NCBI GenBank assembly: GCA_015486475.1
Contig: WFRO01000501.1
Location: forward strand, 1-6,421
Direction: 5' to 3'
From: Bacteroidales bacterium
Lineage (GTDB): Bacteria > Bacteroidota > Bacteroidia > Bacteroidales > VadinHA17
DNA: 6,421 bases
Both the position numbers and the translations under genes were made by a program. This document shows positions 1 to 5,774 of the stretch, one piece after another. Each line of letters starts with the position of its first letter. Within the stretch, counting starts at the first letter, position 1. The notes under the pieces are model-generated. The model saw only the letters and a program-made list of their open reading frames with translations, did no database searches and was not told where the DNA came from.

Positions 1-318
1 GCCTTTGATTTTATCCTTCCTACGGCTGAAGCCTATGGCGATTACAGTGAGAATGCCGTGGTCACCGTACCCAAAGAGGTGTTTATGGTGGACGGGGTCC
101 TGCAGGAAGAGATGCTTTATGAGGGGAATACTATTCCTATGATGGATGAAGAAGGGAACAAGCTCAACGGAGTGGTCACCGCGATCAAAGAAGACCATGT
201 GGTGATGGATTTCAACCATCCGCTGGCAGGCATGGACCTCTGTTTTCAGGGGAAGGTCATTGAGGTACGGGATGCTACTGCTTCCGAACTGGAACATGGT
301 CACGTGCATGATCAGTAA
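1..318 (+). CDS. slyD: SlyD-type FKBP peptidyl-prolyl cis-trans isomerase, C-terminal part
   Basis: The reading frame is open from the first base to the TAA at 316-318, so the N-terminus lies left of the window and about 105 residues are visible. The segment AYGDYSENAVVTVPKEVF near the visible start, followed by the insert-in-flap region, then DFNHPLAGMDLCF and EVRDATASELEHGH, is the classic pattern of the SlyD/SlpA branch of FKBPs. NHPLAG is the strand that returns into the FKBP domain after the chaperone-like insert. By family, SlyD is a cytoplasmic prolyl isomerase and holding chaperone that can bind nickel through a histidine-rich tail. Here the tail is very short (EHGHVHDQ, three His), so strong metal storage as in the long-tailed E. 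coli protein is unlikely. A hairpin terminator follows directly. The first ATG inside the fragment (codon at 85-87) and the GTG at 58 are not credible starts, because conserved SlyD sequence extends upstream of both. Confidence 0.93.
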   Translation, partial: AFDFILPTAEAYGDYSENAVVTVPKEVFMVDGVLQEEMLYEGNTIPMMDEEGNKLNGVVTAIKEDHVVMDFNHPLAGMDLCFQGKVIEVRDATASELEHGHVHDQ

Positions 319-330
319 ATGATCCGCCTG

Positions 331-367
331 CCTCTGCTCCCCGACGGGACGGAGGTTTCTTTTTATA
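331..367 (+). terminator. Rho-independent terminator after slyD
   Basis: Bases 331-355 fold into a GC-rich hairpin: CCTCTG pairs with CGGAGG (one G-T wobble), then after a bulged C, TCCC pairs with GGGA around a CGAC loop. A T-rich run follows at once (TTTCTTTTT from 356). It lies 13 bases after the slyD stop and ends that transcript before the transporter gene. Confidence 0.8.
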
Positions 368-429
368 TTTATTTTTTCCGGATACTTTTTTTTTGAAAAG
401 GAACGCCGTTTTTCTAAAAATAAGTTAAC

Positions 430-1734
430 ATGTGGAAGAAATTACCCTTGATCTGGAAGATACTGATCGGTATGCTCCTGGGAATGGTGTGGGGAATTGT
501 CGCTCACGCCCTGGGATGGGATGAGTTTACCCTGAACTGGATCAAGCCCTGGGGCGTGATCTTCCTGAACCTGCTCAAGCTGGTGGCCGTACCCCTGATA
601 TTTGTCTCGCTGGTGAGCGGCATTGCCAGCCTGACCAATATCACCAAGCTCTCGCGGATCGGCCTGAAAACACTTGTACTGTATATCCTCACGACCCTCG
701 TGGCCATCTCTTTCGGCCTGATCCTCGTGTCCGTCATCAAGCCGGGCAATACCTTCCCTGAAGAGAAAAAACTGGAGTTCCAGCAGAAATTCGCTCCCCA
801 CCTCCAGGAAAAACAAAAAGTGGCGGAACAGGAGCAGGAAAAATCCCCGCTTCATTTTCTGGTGGATATGGTGCCGGAAAACATTGTCAAAGCGGCCGGT
901 GACAACTCCAAGATGCTGCAGGTGATCTTCTTTGCCATTTTTTTTGGTATCGGCATGGTGTTGCTGCCCGAGGAAAAGGTCTCTGTGGTGAAGAAATTCT
1001 TCGATGGTCTCAATGAGATCATCCTGAAGATCATCGATATTTTCATGGGTTTCGCGCCTTACGGTGTCTTTGCCCTGCTGGCGGGGCTGATCATCGATTT
1101 CAGCGGGGATGTGGCGCTCTTCAAGGCGCTGGGACTGTATTTTATCACCGTCGTTGTTGGTTTGTTCCTGCTGATCCTCTTTTTCTATCCCACGCTGATG
1201 AAGGTCTTCGTGGGCGTTTCACCTTTCAGGTTCCTGCGGGCCATCCTTCCGGCACAGATGGTGGCTTTTTCCACCAGCTCCAGTGCCGCTACCCTGCCGG
1301 TCACAAAAAGACAGGTGGAAACCGAGCTGAAGGTGCATCCCGAGATCTCCAACTTTGTGCTGCCGATAGGTGTTACCATCAATATGGACGGTACCAGCTG
1401 CTATCAGGCCATTGCCGCCGTCTTTATCGCGGAGGTCTTCGGCGTCGACCTGTCCTTCGGACAGATGCTCATCATCCTGCTCACAGCCCTGCTGGCCTCT
1501 ATCGGATCGCCCGGGGTGCCGGGGGGCAGCATCGTCATGCTGATCATTGTGCTCTCTTCGGTGGGTCTTCCCGTCGAAGGCCTGGCGCTGATCCTGGGCG
1601 TCGACAGGCCCCTGGATATGCTTCGTACAGCGGTCAATGTGACGGGCGATTCCACCGTGGCATCTATCGTCGCCAAAAGCGAAGGACTGATCAATAACCT
1701 GGAGGTTACACCAGAGGACAGATCCTCAGATTGA
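430..1734 (+). CDS. gltP: Glutamate/aspartate:cation symporter, DAACS family
   Basis: This encodes a 434-residue inner-membrane secondary transporter of the DAACS (GltP/GltT/GltPh) family, which takes up acidic amino acids with Na+ or H+. The N-terminus starts with a short basic stretch and then hydrophobic helices. Family landmarks are in order: serine-rich hairpin HP1, STSSSAATLP at 281-290; NMDGT in TM7 at 318-322; hairpin HP2, GSPGVPGGS at 359-367; and TM8 DRPLDMLRTAVNVTGD at 392-407. In TM8 the Asp (396), Arg (399), Asn (403) and Asp (407) match the GltPh substrate and cation ligands, which favours Glu/Asp over C4-dicarboxylates (DctA lacks the NVTGD form) and over neutral amino acids. 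Residues about 112-142 form a charged K/E/Q-rich loop after the third helix; related proteins vary in length there. The ATG at 430 has no Shine-Dalgarno sequence but an A/T-rich leader, as is common in Bacteroidota. The terminator upstream and the 192-bp gap downstream suggest a single-gene transcript. Choice of Na+ or H+, and of Glu or Asp, cannot be settled from sequence. Confidence 0.94.
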   Translation: MWKKLPLIWKILIGMLLGMVWGIVAHALGWDEFTLNWIKPWGVIFLNLLKLVAVPLIFVSLVSGIASLTNITKLSRIGLKTLVLYILTTLVAISFGLILVSVIKPGNTFPEEKKLEFQQKFAPHLQEKQKVAEQEQEKSPLHFLVDMVPENIVKAAGDNSKMLQVIFFAIFFGIGMVLLPEEKVSVVKKFFDGLNEIILKIIDIFMGFAPYGVFALLAGLIIDFSGDVALFKALGLYFITVVVGLFLLILFFYPTLMKVFVGVSPFRFLRAILPAQMVAFSTSSSAATLPVTKRQVETELKVHPEISNFVLPIGVTINMDGTSCYQAIAAVFIAEVFGVDLSFGQMLIILLTALLASIGSPGVPGGSIVMLIIVLSSVGLPVEGLALILGVDRPLDMLRTAVNVTGDSTVASIVAKSEGLINNLEVTPEDRSSD

Positions 1735-1822
1735 TCCCCGGGAGCTTTTTATCAACCCCTTTTTATTACTCATATCCGTTTTTCTTCCGTTCATGTAAAA
1801 GGCGGGAAAATGATCCTTTTTT

Positions 1823-1855
1823 CTTGATCCGGAAGGCAACCTTTCGGTAGTTTTG
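1823..1855 (+). promoter_or_regulatory. Bacteroidota-type promoter for the winged-helix gene
   Basis: TAGTTTTG at 1848-1855 is a perfect match to the Bacteroidota -7 consensus TAnnTTTG. CTTG at 1823-1826 matches three of four bases of the -33 TTTG box, with a 21-base spacer, close to the usual 19-21. Transcription should start near 1860-1863, giving a leader of about 65 bases before the ATG at 1927. The leader holds a possible hairpin, AGGGAA (1872-1877) with TTCCCT (1891-1896). Confidence 0.6.
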
Positions 1856-1913
1856 TCCATCTTTTTTACATAGGGAAGATGGTATGCTTTTTCCCTGTAA
1901 GTTGAACAATAAA

Positions 1914-1919
1914 AAAGGG
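1914..1919 (+). promoter_or_regulatory. Ribosome binding site of the winged-helix gene
   Basis: AAAGGG ends 7 bases before the ATG at 1927, a usable Shine-Dalgarno spacing. It supports that start in a window where several genes have none. Confidence 0.5.
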
Positions 1920-1926
1920 TAACGTC

Positions 1927-2148
1927 ATGAGAATCTGGTTTTTAAAAAAAGAGGAGTCAAAACGGGGTAGTACCAAAGATGCCATTCTGAACTATCTGAA
2001 AGCACATGAGAATTCTTCGCTGGGAGAGATCGTTATGAATCTGTCCCTTTCATACACCGACGGGCTCAACAATCTGCTTGAGCTGAAAAATGAAGGCAAG
2101 GTGACCAACAACCGTTCACCTTTCAAGTACAGAGTGGCAGGTATGTGA
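1927..2148 (+). CDS. Small winged-helix DNA-binding protein, function unknown
   Basis: This encodes a 73-residue basic protein that I cannot assign to a named regulator. Residues about 16-70 read as a compact winged helix-turn-helix: a first helix (TKDAILNYLKAHEN), a helix-turn-helix stretch (SSLGEIVMNLSLSYTDGLNN, where the second half would be the recognition helix), a linking helix (LLELKNEGKV) and a short wing (TNNRSPFKYRVAGM). The closing pattern, leucine-rich helix then GKV then a turn and a Tyr/Arg strand, is typical of the wing in MarR/ArsR/Lrp-like folds. A basic segment (MRIWFLKKEESKRG) precedes the domain. There is no sensor or dimerisation domain, so it would act as a minimal DNA-binding module or have a partner encoded elsewhere. 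It has its own promoter and ribosome binding site, and a strong terminator follows. The nearest genes give no clear target. Coding status is likely because the frame, promoter, ribosome binding site and terminator agree. Confidence 0.75.
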   Translation: MRIWFLKKEESKRGSTKDAILNYLKAHENSSLGEIVMNLSLSYTDGLNNLLELKNEGKVTNNRSPFKYRVAGM

Positions 2149-2165
2149 ATCTTTCATGATAGGAC

Positions 2166-2199
2166 AAAAAAAAAAGCAGGCAATCGCCTGCTTTTTTTT
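2166..2199. terminator. Bidirectional terminator between convergent genes
   Basis: AGCAGGC (2175-2181) pairs perfectly with GCCTGCT (2186-2192) around an AATC loop, with an A tract on the left and a run of eight Ts on the right, so the arms extend to 14 perfect pairs (2168-2181 with 2186-2199). Either strand reads as a GC hairpin followed by a T run. It sits between the stop of the + strand winged-helix gene (2148) and the stop of the - strand GroES-like gene (2214), and should stop transcription from both sides. Confidence 0.88.
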
Positions 2200-2213
2200 A
2201 TAGCTTCCTGCTG

Positions 2214-2501
2214 TTAAATGGTTTCAGTCTCCACGGCCTTGGCCAGGATATCTGCGTAAGGAATGATCAGGTATTTCTTCCCTTCGAATTCGGTTTCCGT
2301 GCCTGAGAATTCCTTGTAATAAACCGTATCTCCAACGGCGATCTCAACATTCTCAATATTGCTGATGGCCACTACTTTGGCAAATTTAGGCTTCTCTTTG
2401 GCAGAATCGGGAATGATGATTCCACTTGCTGTTTTCTGCTCGGTTTCCATGTCCGAGATATCCAGAATGACATTCTGGTTTACAGGTAATAACTCTTTCA
2501 T
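2214..2501 (-). CDS. Divergent GroES-like (Hsp10) co-chaperonin
   Basis: This encodes a 95-residue protein of normal Hsp10 length. The mobile-loop region SGIIIPDSAKEKP (26-38) matches GroES proteins well and keeps the hydrophobic III triplet that contacts GroEL. The later segments VGDTVYYKEFSGTE (56-69) and FEGKKYLIIPYADILA (72-87) match the second half of the Hsp10 barrel. Unusual points: the N-terminal PLxDRV signature is replaced by PVNQNVIL (6-13), losing the conserved Asp-Arg; the roof region is short (AISNIENVEIAVGD, 45-58); and the C-terminus has an acidic tail (VETETI). No groEL gene is next to it, whereas the main groES normally precedes groEL. It lies 21 bases behind the thioredoxin-like/glutaredoxin gene on the same strand, so the two are probably one transcript. 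It may be a second GroES with a specialised role, or a GroES-fold protein that has lost chaperonin function. The family call is secure; the role is not. Confidence 0.86.
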   Translation of the reverse strand: MKELLPVNQNVILDISDMETEQKTASGIIIPDSAKEKPKFAKVVAISNIENVEIAVGDTVYYKEFSGTETEFEGKKYLIIPYADILAKAVETETI

Positions 2502-2522
2502 TTTCTCTGATGTTTTTAATGT

Positions 2523-3125
2523 TTAACCTTCTATTTCCAGTAACTGATTTATCTTTTTCTGATCGAAACCTACGATCCACTGACCGTTGATCTCTGTCTG
2601 GGGAACGCCCTGCTGACCCGTTTTGCGGACCAGATCTTCGGCTGCACGCTGGTCCCGCGACACATCCACATCCCGGAAAGGGATGTTATGAGAGCGGAGA
2701 TAGTTCTTCAGGGTGTTGCACCAGGGGCAGGAAGGGGTGGAATACACCACTACACGCTTTTGGGGTTTCCCTTCGCCTGCAGGAACAGTGGCCGTGATAA
2801 GGTTCTCAAATACCGATCTGTAGTATCCGGGATCGTTACATCCTTTAAAAGCATTTCTGAACTCCCCGTTCTCAAAGGCCATGAGCGTGGGGGCCGTGGT
2901 GATACCATAAACAGGATGAACGTCCCTTACTTTCGATACATCCACAAGATACAGGATCTTATCCTCATCGTCTTCAATGGCTTTGCGGATCGCTTTCAGT
3001 GCACATTCGCTCAGTTCGGATCCTTCCTTATAGATCAGTACATAGGCGCGTTCCTGACCATCGATCTTCCGCAGGAGATCCGCGTGGGAGCTGATCTGTT
3101 CCTCTTTCGTCATAATATCTTCCAT
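2523..3125 (-). CDS. Thioredoxin-like/glutaredoxin fusion protein
   Basis: This encodes a 200-residue cytoplasmic protein with two thioredoxin-fold domains. Residues about 10-110 form an N-terminal thioredoxin-like domain: a strand (AYVLIYKEG), a helix, a strand (ILYLVDVS, 57-64), then the cis-proline turn TTAPTLMAFENGEF (76-89). The place of the CxxC motif reads SELS (36-39), so this domain should not have normal disulfide reductase activity; Cys41 and Cys96 remain. Residues about 123-198 form a glutaredoxin of the NrdH/YruB-like type: VVVYSTPSCPWCNTLKNYL with the CPWC active site (133-136), the cis-proline turn GVPQT (173-177), and INGQWIVGFD (179-188). By family it would reduce disulfides or glutathione-like mixed disulfides, or take electrons from thioredoxin reductase. 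The ATG at 3125 is used; a TTG lies just before it. A later ATG at 3113, preceded by GGAAG at 5 bases, would give 195 residues and is equally plausible. The GroES-like gene follows after 21 bases. Confidence 0.87.
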   Translation of the reverse strand: MEDIMTKEEQISSHADLLRKIDGQERAYVLIYKEGSELSECALKAIRKAIEDDEDKILYLVDVSKVRDVHPVYGITTAPTLMAFENGEFRNAFKGCNDPGYYRSVFENLITATVPAGEGKPQKRVVVYSTPSCPWCNTLKNYLRSHNIPFRDVDVSRDQRAAEDLVRKTGQQGVPQTEINGQWIVGFDQKKINQLLEIEG

Positions 3126-3160
3126 CAATTTTCTGTTTTTGTGATCTTGTTCTCGCTTTT

Positions 3161-3176
3161 AACATATACTGTGCCA
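3161..3176 (-). promoter_or_regulatory. Possible sigma-54-like promoter for the fusion/GroES-like operon
   Basis: On the minus strand the sequence reads TGGCAC, five bases, then ATGTT. The sigma-54 consensus is TGGCAC-N5-TTGCA, so the -24 box is perfect and the -12 box is only partial (GT where GC is expected). A start about 12 bases further on would leave a leader of roughly 25 bases before the ATG at 3125. I found no good TTTG/TAnnTTTG promoter at a suitable distance in this gap. The partial -12 box keeps this tentative. Confidence 0.28.
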
Positions 3177-3234
3177 AACCCTGCCGGGCCGACCCTGTAA
3201 AAAAACTGACACGAAATAAGTGTAAAATTGGCAC
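3171..3234. repeat. Spaced inverted repeat GTGCCAA / TTGGCAC
   Basis: GTGCCAA (3171-3177) and TTGGCAC (3228-3234) are perfect inverted copies with 50 bases between them, both within the intergenic region upstream of the fusion gene. The left copy overlaps the sigma-54-like -24 box. They could be binding sites for a regulator or chance; short arms make chance possible. Confidence 0.35.
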
Positions 3235-3235
3235 A

Positions 3236-3262
3236 TGACAAAAAAAATTGTCAGCCTTTGGC
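3236..3262 (-). terminator. Weak terminator-like structure after the glycerate kinase gene
   Basis: Read on the minus strand, GCC AAA GGC (3262-3254) is a very short hairpin followed by TGACAA and a run of eight Ts. The T run lies within an 18-base inverted repeat, TGACAA (3236-3241) with TTGTCA (3248-3253). The structure begins 9 bases after the glycerate kinase stop at 3272. The stem is short, so termination may be partial and some transcripts could continue into the fusion/GroES-like genes. Confidence 0.3.
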
Positions 3263-3271
3263 AGGAACCTG

Positions 3272-4441
3272 TCAGGAGAGGTCCTTTCTCTTTTTCCGGG
3301 AGGGACTGTGGCCGGTTTCAACCACCAGTTTCATGACCTGGATGACCGTAAAACGCAGATGAACGGCTGTTTTGGGCAGGGCTTCTTCGACAGGCATCAG
3401 GGCGGGATTGATTGGGAGGATGCCGGTAAAGACCTGCATGAGCTCATCTGCCGCCTCCATGTCCATACCTCCGGTAAAAAGGATCACCGGCACGCCGTGT
3501 TGCGCTGCCATCTGTGCCAGCGAGTAGGGGGCTTTGCCGTAGAGTGTCTGCCGGTCAGTATGTCCTTCCCCTGTCAGCACCAGGTTTGTCTTACGGAGGG
3601 CCTTTTCGAGGCCTGTGATCTCGCTGACCACCTCAAAGCCGTTTCGCAGTGTTGCGCCCAGACAGGCCGCAAGACCTGCCGCCAGTCCACCGGCCGCACC
3701 GGTACGGGGCAGGGAGGCGATGTCTTTCTGCAGGTCCGCTTTGAACCTCTCGGCCAGGTGTCCCAGGTTGTCTGCCAGCAGGCGCGTGGTAGCAGCGTCG
3801 GCACCTTTCTGGGGGGCATACACGACGGCTGCCCCCTCCGGCCCCGTCAGGGGGTTGGTGACATCACAGGCTACCTCAATGGCCACCTTTCCCAGGCGCT
3901 TGTCCAGGGGGGTGAGATCGATCTTTTCCAGCCGTCCCAGGGCACCTCCTCCCGGGGGCAGCTCATGGCCGTAACGGTCGACGAAACGCCCGCCCAGCGC
4001 CTGTATGGCTCCCACACCCCCGTCGACGGTGGCACTGCCCCCCACGCCGACAAGGATGCGGCGGCACCCCTTTTCGAGCGCTGCCCGGATCAGCTCACCC
4101 GTACCATACGTGGAGGTGGTCCGTGGGTCATATTCTTCGGGAGTCAGCAATTCCAGCCCCGAGGCGGCGGCCATCTCTATTACCGCCGTGCGACCATGGT
4201 CCAGCAGCCCCATCACAGCCTTCACAGGACGCATCAGAGGATCATGCACCGCCACCTCTTCCAGGGTGCCGCCGGCAGCCCGCACCAGCGCGGCCGTGAA
4301 ACCCTCACCGCCGTCGGAGAGGGGGATCTCCGTGATGAGACTGCCGGGAGCGACCTCCGCCACAGCAGCAGCCATCGTCGCCGCCACGTCCACGGAAGAG
4401 AGACTCCCCTTGAAAGAATCGGGTGCTATCAGGACCTTCAT
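3272..4441 (-). CDS. Glycerate kinase (GarK/GlxK family)
   Basis: This encodes a 389-residue cytoplasmic kinase that phosphorylates D-glycerate with ATP; family members make 2- or 3-phosphoglycerate, feeding glycerate from glyoxylate, sugar-acid or serine breakdown into glycolysis. Family motifs are all present: APDSFKGSLSS at 6-16, SDGGEGF at 42-48, EMAAASGLELL at 89-99, TYGTGELI at 111-118, GVGGSATVDGG at 132-142, CDVTNPL at 192-198, GAAGGLA at 248-254, TGEGHTDRQT at 290-299 and GKAP at 302-305. Length is close to the family norm of about 370-390. The start is placed at the ATG at 4439-4441 because MKVLIAPDSFKGS is the standard N-terminus; the open frame continues 30 codons upstream to 4531 but that part would overlap mtaB and has no family match. 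The C-terminus ends in a basic tail (SPSRKKRKD). A -7 box in the short gap behind mtaB suggests separate transcription. Which hydroxyl is phosphorylated cannot be told from sequence. Confidence 0.95.
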   Translation of the reverse strand: MKVLIAPDSFKGSLSSVDVAATMAAAVAEVAPGSLITEIPLSDGGEGFTAALVRAAGGTLEEVAVHDPLMRPVKAVMGLLDHGRTAVIEMAAASGLELLTPEEYDPRTTSTYGTGELIRAALEKGCRRILVGVGGSATVDGGVGAIQALGGRFVDRYGHELPPGGGALGRLEKIDLTPLDKRLGKVAIEVACDVTNPLTGPEGAAVVYAPQKGADAATTRLLADNLGHLAERFKADLQKDIASLPRTGAAGGLAAGLAACLGATLRNGFEVVSEITGLEKALRKTNLVLTGEGHTDRQTLYGKAPYSLAQMAAQHGVPVILFTGGMDMEAADELMQVFTGILPINPALMPVEEALPKTAVHLRFTVIQVMKLVVETGHSPSRKKRKDLS

Positions 4442-4462
4442 AAAAATGATGTAGGTTTCAAA

Positions 4463-4470
4463 CAAAGATA
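4463..4470 (-). promoter_or_regulatory. Bacteroidota -7 promoter box for glycerate kinase
   Basis: The minus strand reads TATCTTTG, a perfect match to TAnnTTTG, in the 43-base gap between the mtaB stop and the glycerate kinase ATG. Transcription would start about 15 bases before the ATG. The -33 region is poor: GCTG at 4494-4491 with a 20-base spacer, two of four bases matching TTTG, and it lies inside the end of mtaB. Confidence 0.5.
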
Positions 4471-4484
4471 GGAAAAACCACGCA

Positions 4485-5774
4485 TCAGGCCAGCCGCCCC
4501 CTGAGAAAAGGCTCTTTGCCCGTATCATCAATGCCGGTAAGCAATACCCGGGCCATGGTGTTGGGTCTGACCTTGTCCTCTGTCGCCACGGGCAGGTAGT
4601 GTTCCCCGTACCCCATGGACATGGCCCTGCCGCGCTTCTCGAAAAGCACCTCCTGCGTGCGGCCCAGCATCGACCGGAAATAATCCAGCCGGTTCTGCAA
4701 CGACACCTCCCGGATGATCCTGCTTCGTGCGGTCTTTACTTTTTCAGGTATCTGTCCCTCCATGCGGGCTGCCGCCGTGCCGTCGCGCACCGAGAACTTG
4801 AACGTATGGATATGGCTGAAACGTGCCTCCCGCGCCACCCGTACCGAGGCTGCGAACTCTTCGTCCGTCTCTCCGGGAAAGCCGGTGATGATATCCGTCG
4901 TAAAGTTGAAATCGGGATATCTGCTGCGGATGCTGTCCACCATCTTCATAAAACCGGCCACGGTGTATTTGCGGCGCATCCTGCGCAACACGGTGTCCGA
5001 TCCCGACTGCAGGCAGAGATGAAGGTGGGGGGTGAGTTTGGGGTGGGCAAAGAGATCGAACAGTTTCTCCCCAAAACCTTCCGGCTCAATGGAGGAGATG
5101 CGCAGCCGGAAGTCACCGGGCAGCGCCACGATCTGTTCCACCAGGTCCTCAAAGTCCGTCTGCCCGTCCCGGTAGCGTGTGATGTTCACCCCTGTAAGGA
5201 CCACCTCGCGGAAGCCTGCATCGGTCACACGGCGTATATTGTCGAGGATCTCTCCGGCAGGACGGCTGACAGCCCGCCCCCGTACCCGGGGAATGATGCA
5301 GTAGCTGCAAAAATTATCACAACCGTCCTGTATCTTGACGAGACTGCGGGTATGGAAAGCATGGTCGGTGAGCGGGAAATGGAACTTGTCGGCCGGGAAG
5401 AGGGCAGGGGAGACCGTCTCCCCGTGAAAATGCGCCTCGGCCAGAGAGACGAGGGAGCTCTTGCGATCGTTCTCTACTACATAGGAGACCCCTGCCTGCT
5501 GCTCCAGTTTCTCTTTGTAATGGTTGGCCATGCATCCCGTCACGATGACCGTCGCCCCTTCACGGCGGCGTATGGCCTGGCTGATCATGTTGCGCGATTT
5601 GTGATCGCTCTGGTTGGTGACCGTACAGGTGTTGATGATGTACATCTCCGCCTCCTCATGAAAGGGCACCACCTCATAGCCTTTTTTCCGGAATTCGGAT
5701 ACCAGCGCATCGGTCTCATACTGGTTGAGCCTGCATCCCAGGGTCTTGAACGCTATTTTGTGCTTTCCTGCCAT
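4485..5774 (-). CDS. mtaB: tRNA t6A37 methylthiotransferase MtaB
   Basis: This encodes a 429-residue radical-SAM enzyme that converts t6A37 to ms2t6A37 in tRNAs reading ANN codons. The N-terminal UPF0004 domain carries the cysteines for the auxiliary 4Fe-4S cluster: Cys14 in KTLGCRLNQYE, Cys50 in NTCTVTN and Cys81 in TGCMA. The radical-SAM motif is DGCDNFCSYCIIPRVRGR (150-167), CxxxCxxC at Cys152, Cys156 and Cys159. Further core motifs are EVVLTGVNI (190-198), RISSIEPE (225-232), HLHLCLQSGSD (250-260) and TDIITGFPGETDEEF. A TRAM-like tRNA-binding domain fills about the last 60 residues. KTLGCRLNQYE with SSIEPE separates the MtaB/YqeV branch from MiaB and RimO. The start is firm: GGAGG lies 7 bases before the ATG. 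The first 22 bases overlap the end of the MiaB-type gene, so translation of the two is likely coupled. No key residue is missing. Confidence 0.93.
   Translation of the reverse strand: MAGKHKIAFKTLGCRLNQYETDALVSEFRKKGYEVVPFHEEAEMYIINTCTVTNQSDHKSRNMISQAIRRREGATVIVTGCMANHYKEKLEQQAGVSYVVENDRKSSLVSLAEAHFHGETVSPALFPADKFHFPLTDHAFHTRSLVKIQDGCDNFCSYCIIPRVRGRAVSRPAGEILDNIRRVTDAGFREVVLTGVNITRYRDGQTDFEDLVEQIVALPGDFRLRISSIEPEGFGEKLFDLFAHPKLTPHLHLCLQSGSDTVLRRMRRKYTVAGFMKMVDSIRSRYPDFNFTTDIITGFPGETDEEFAASVRVAREARFSHIHTFKFSVRDGTAAARMEGQIPEKVKTARSRIIREVSLQNRLDYFRSMLGRTQEVLFEKRGRAMSMGYGEHYLPVATEDKVRPNTMARVLLTGIDDTGKEPFLRGRLA

Noticed and set aside
392..422. TTTG with a 19-base spacer to TAAAAATA as a promoter for the transporter gene
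   Set aside because: The -33 box and spacer fit, but the -7 box matches only the first two bases of TAnnTTTG, and transcription would start almost at the ATG. In such A/T-rich DNA this is weak.
1797..1820. AAAAGG / CCTTTT hairpin as a terminator of the transporter gene
   Set aside because: Only six pairs, two of them G-C, with a 12-base loop and about 60 bases past the stop. It overlaps the upstream side of the next promoter. I see no convincing terminator directly after 1734.
1814..1829. Direct repeat of GATCC as an operator
   Set aside because: Two five-base copies at short distance are expected by chance, and there is no symmetry around the promoter.
2688..3200. A 170-codon + strand open frame opposite the thioredoxin-like/glutaredoxin gene
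   Set aside because: It is antisense to a gene with clear CPWC and cis-proline motifs, and its translation shows no domain pattern.
3248..4471. A 407-codon + strand open frame opposite the glycerate kinase gene
   Set aside because: The opposite frame holds every glycerate kinase motif. The + strand translation is low in family-like pattern and has no ribosome binding site or promoter of its own.
4442..4531. A 30-residue N-terminal extension of glycerate kinase
   Set aside because: It would overlap mtaB and lie across the -7 promoter box. Family proteins begin at the MKVLIAPDSFKGS found at 4441.
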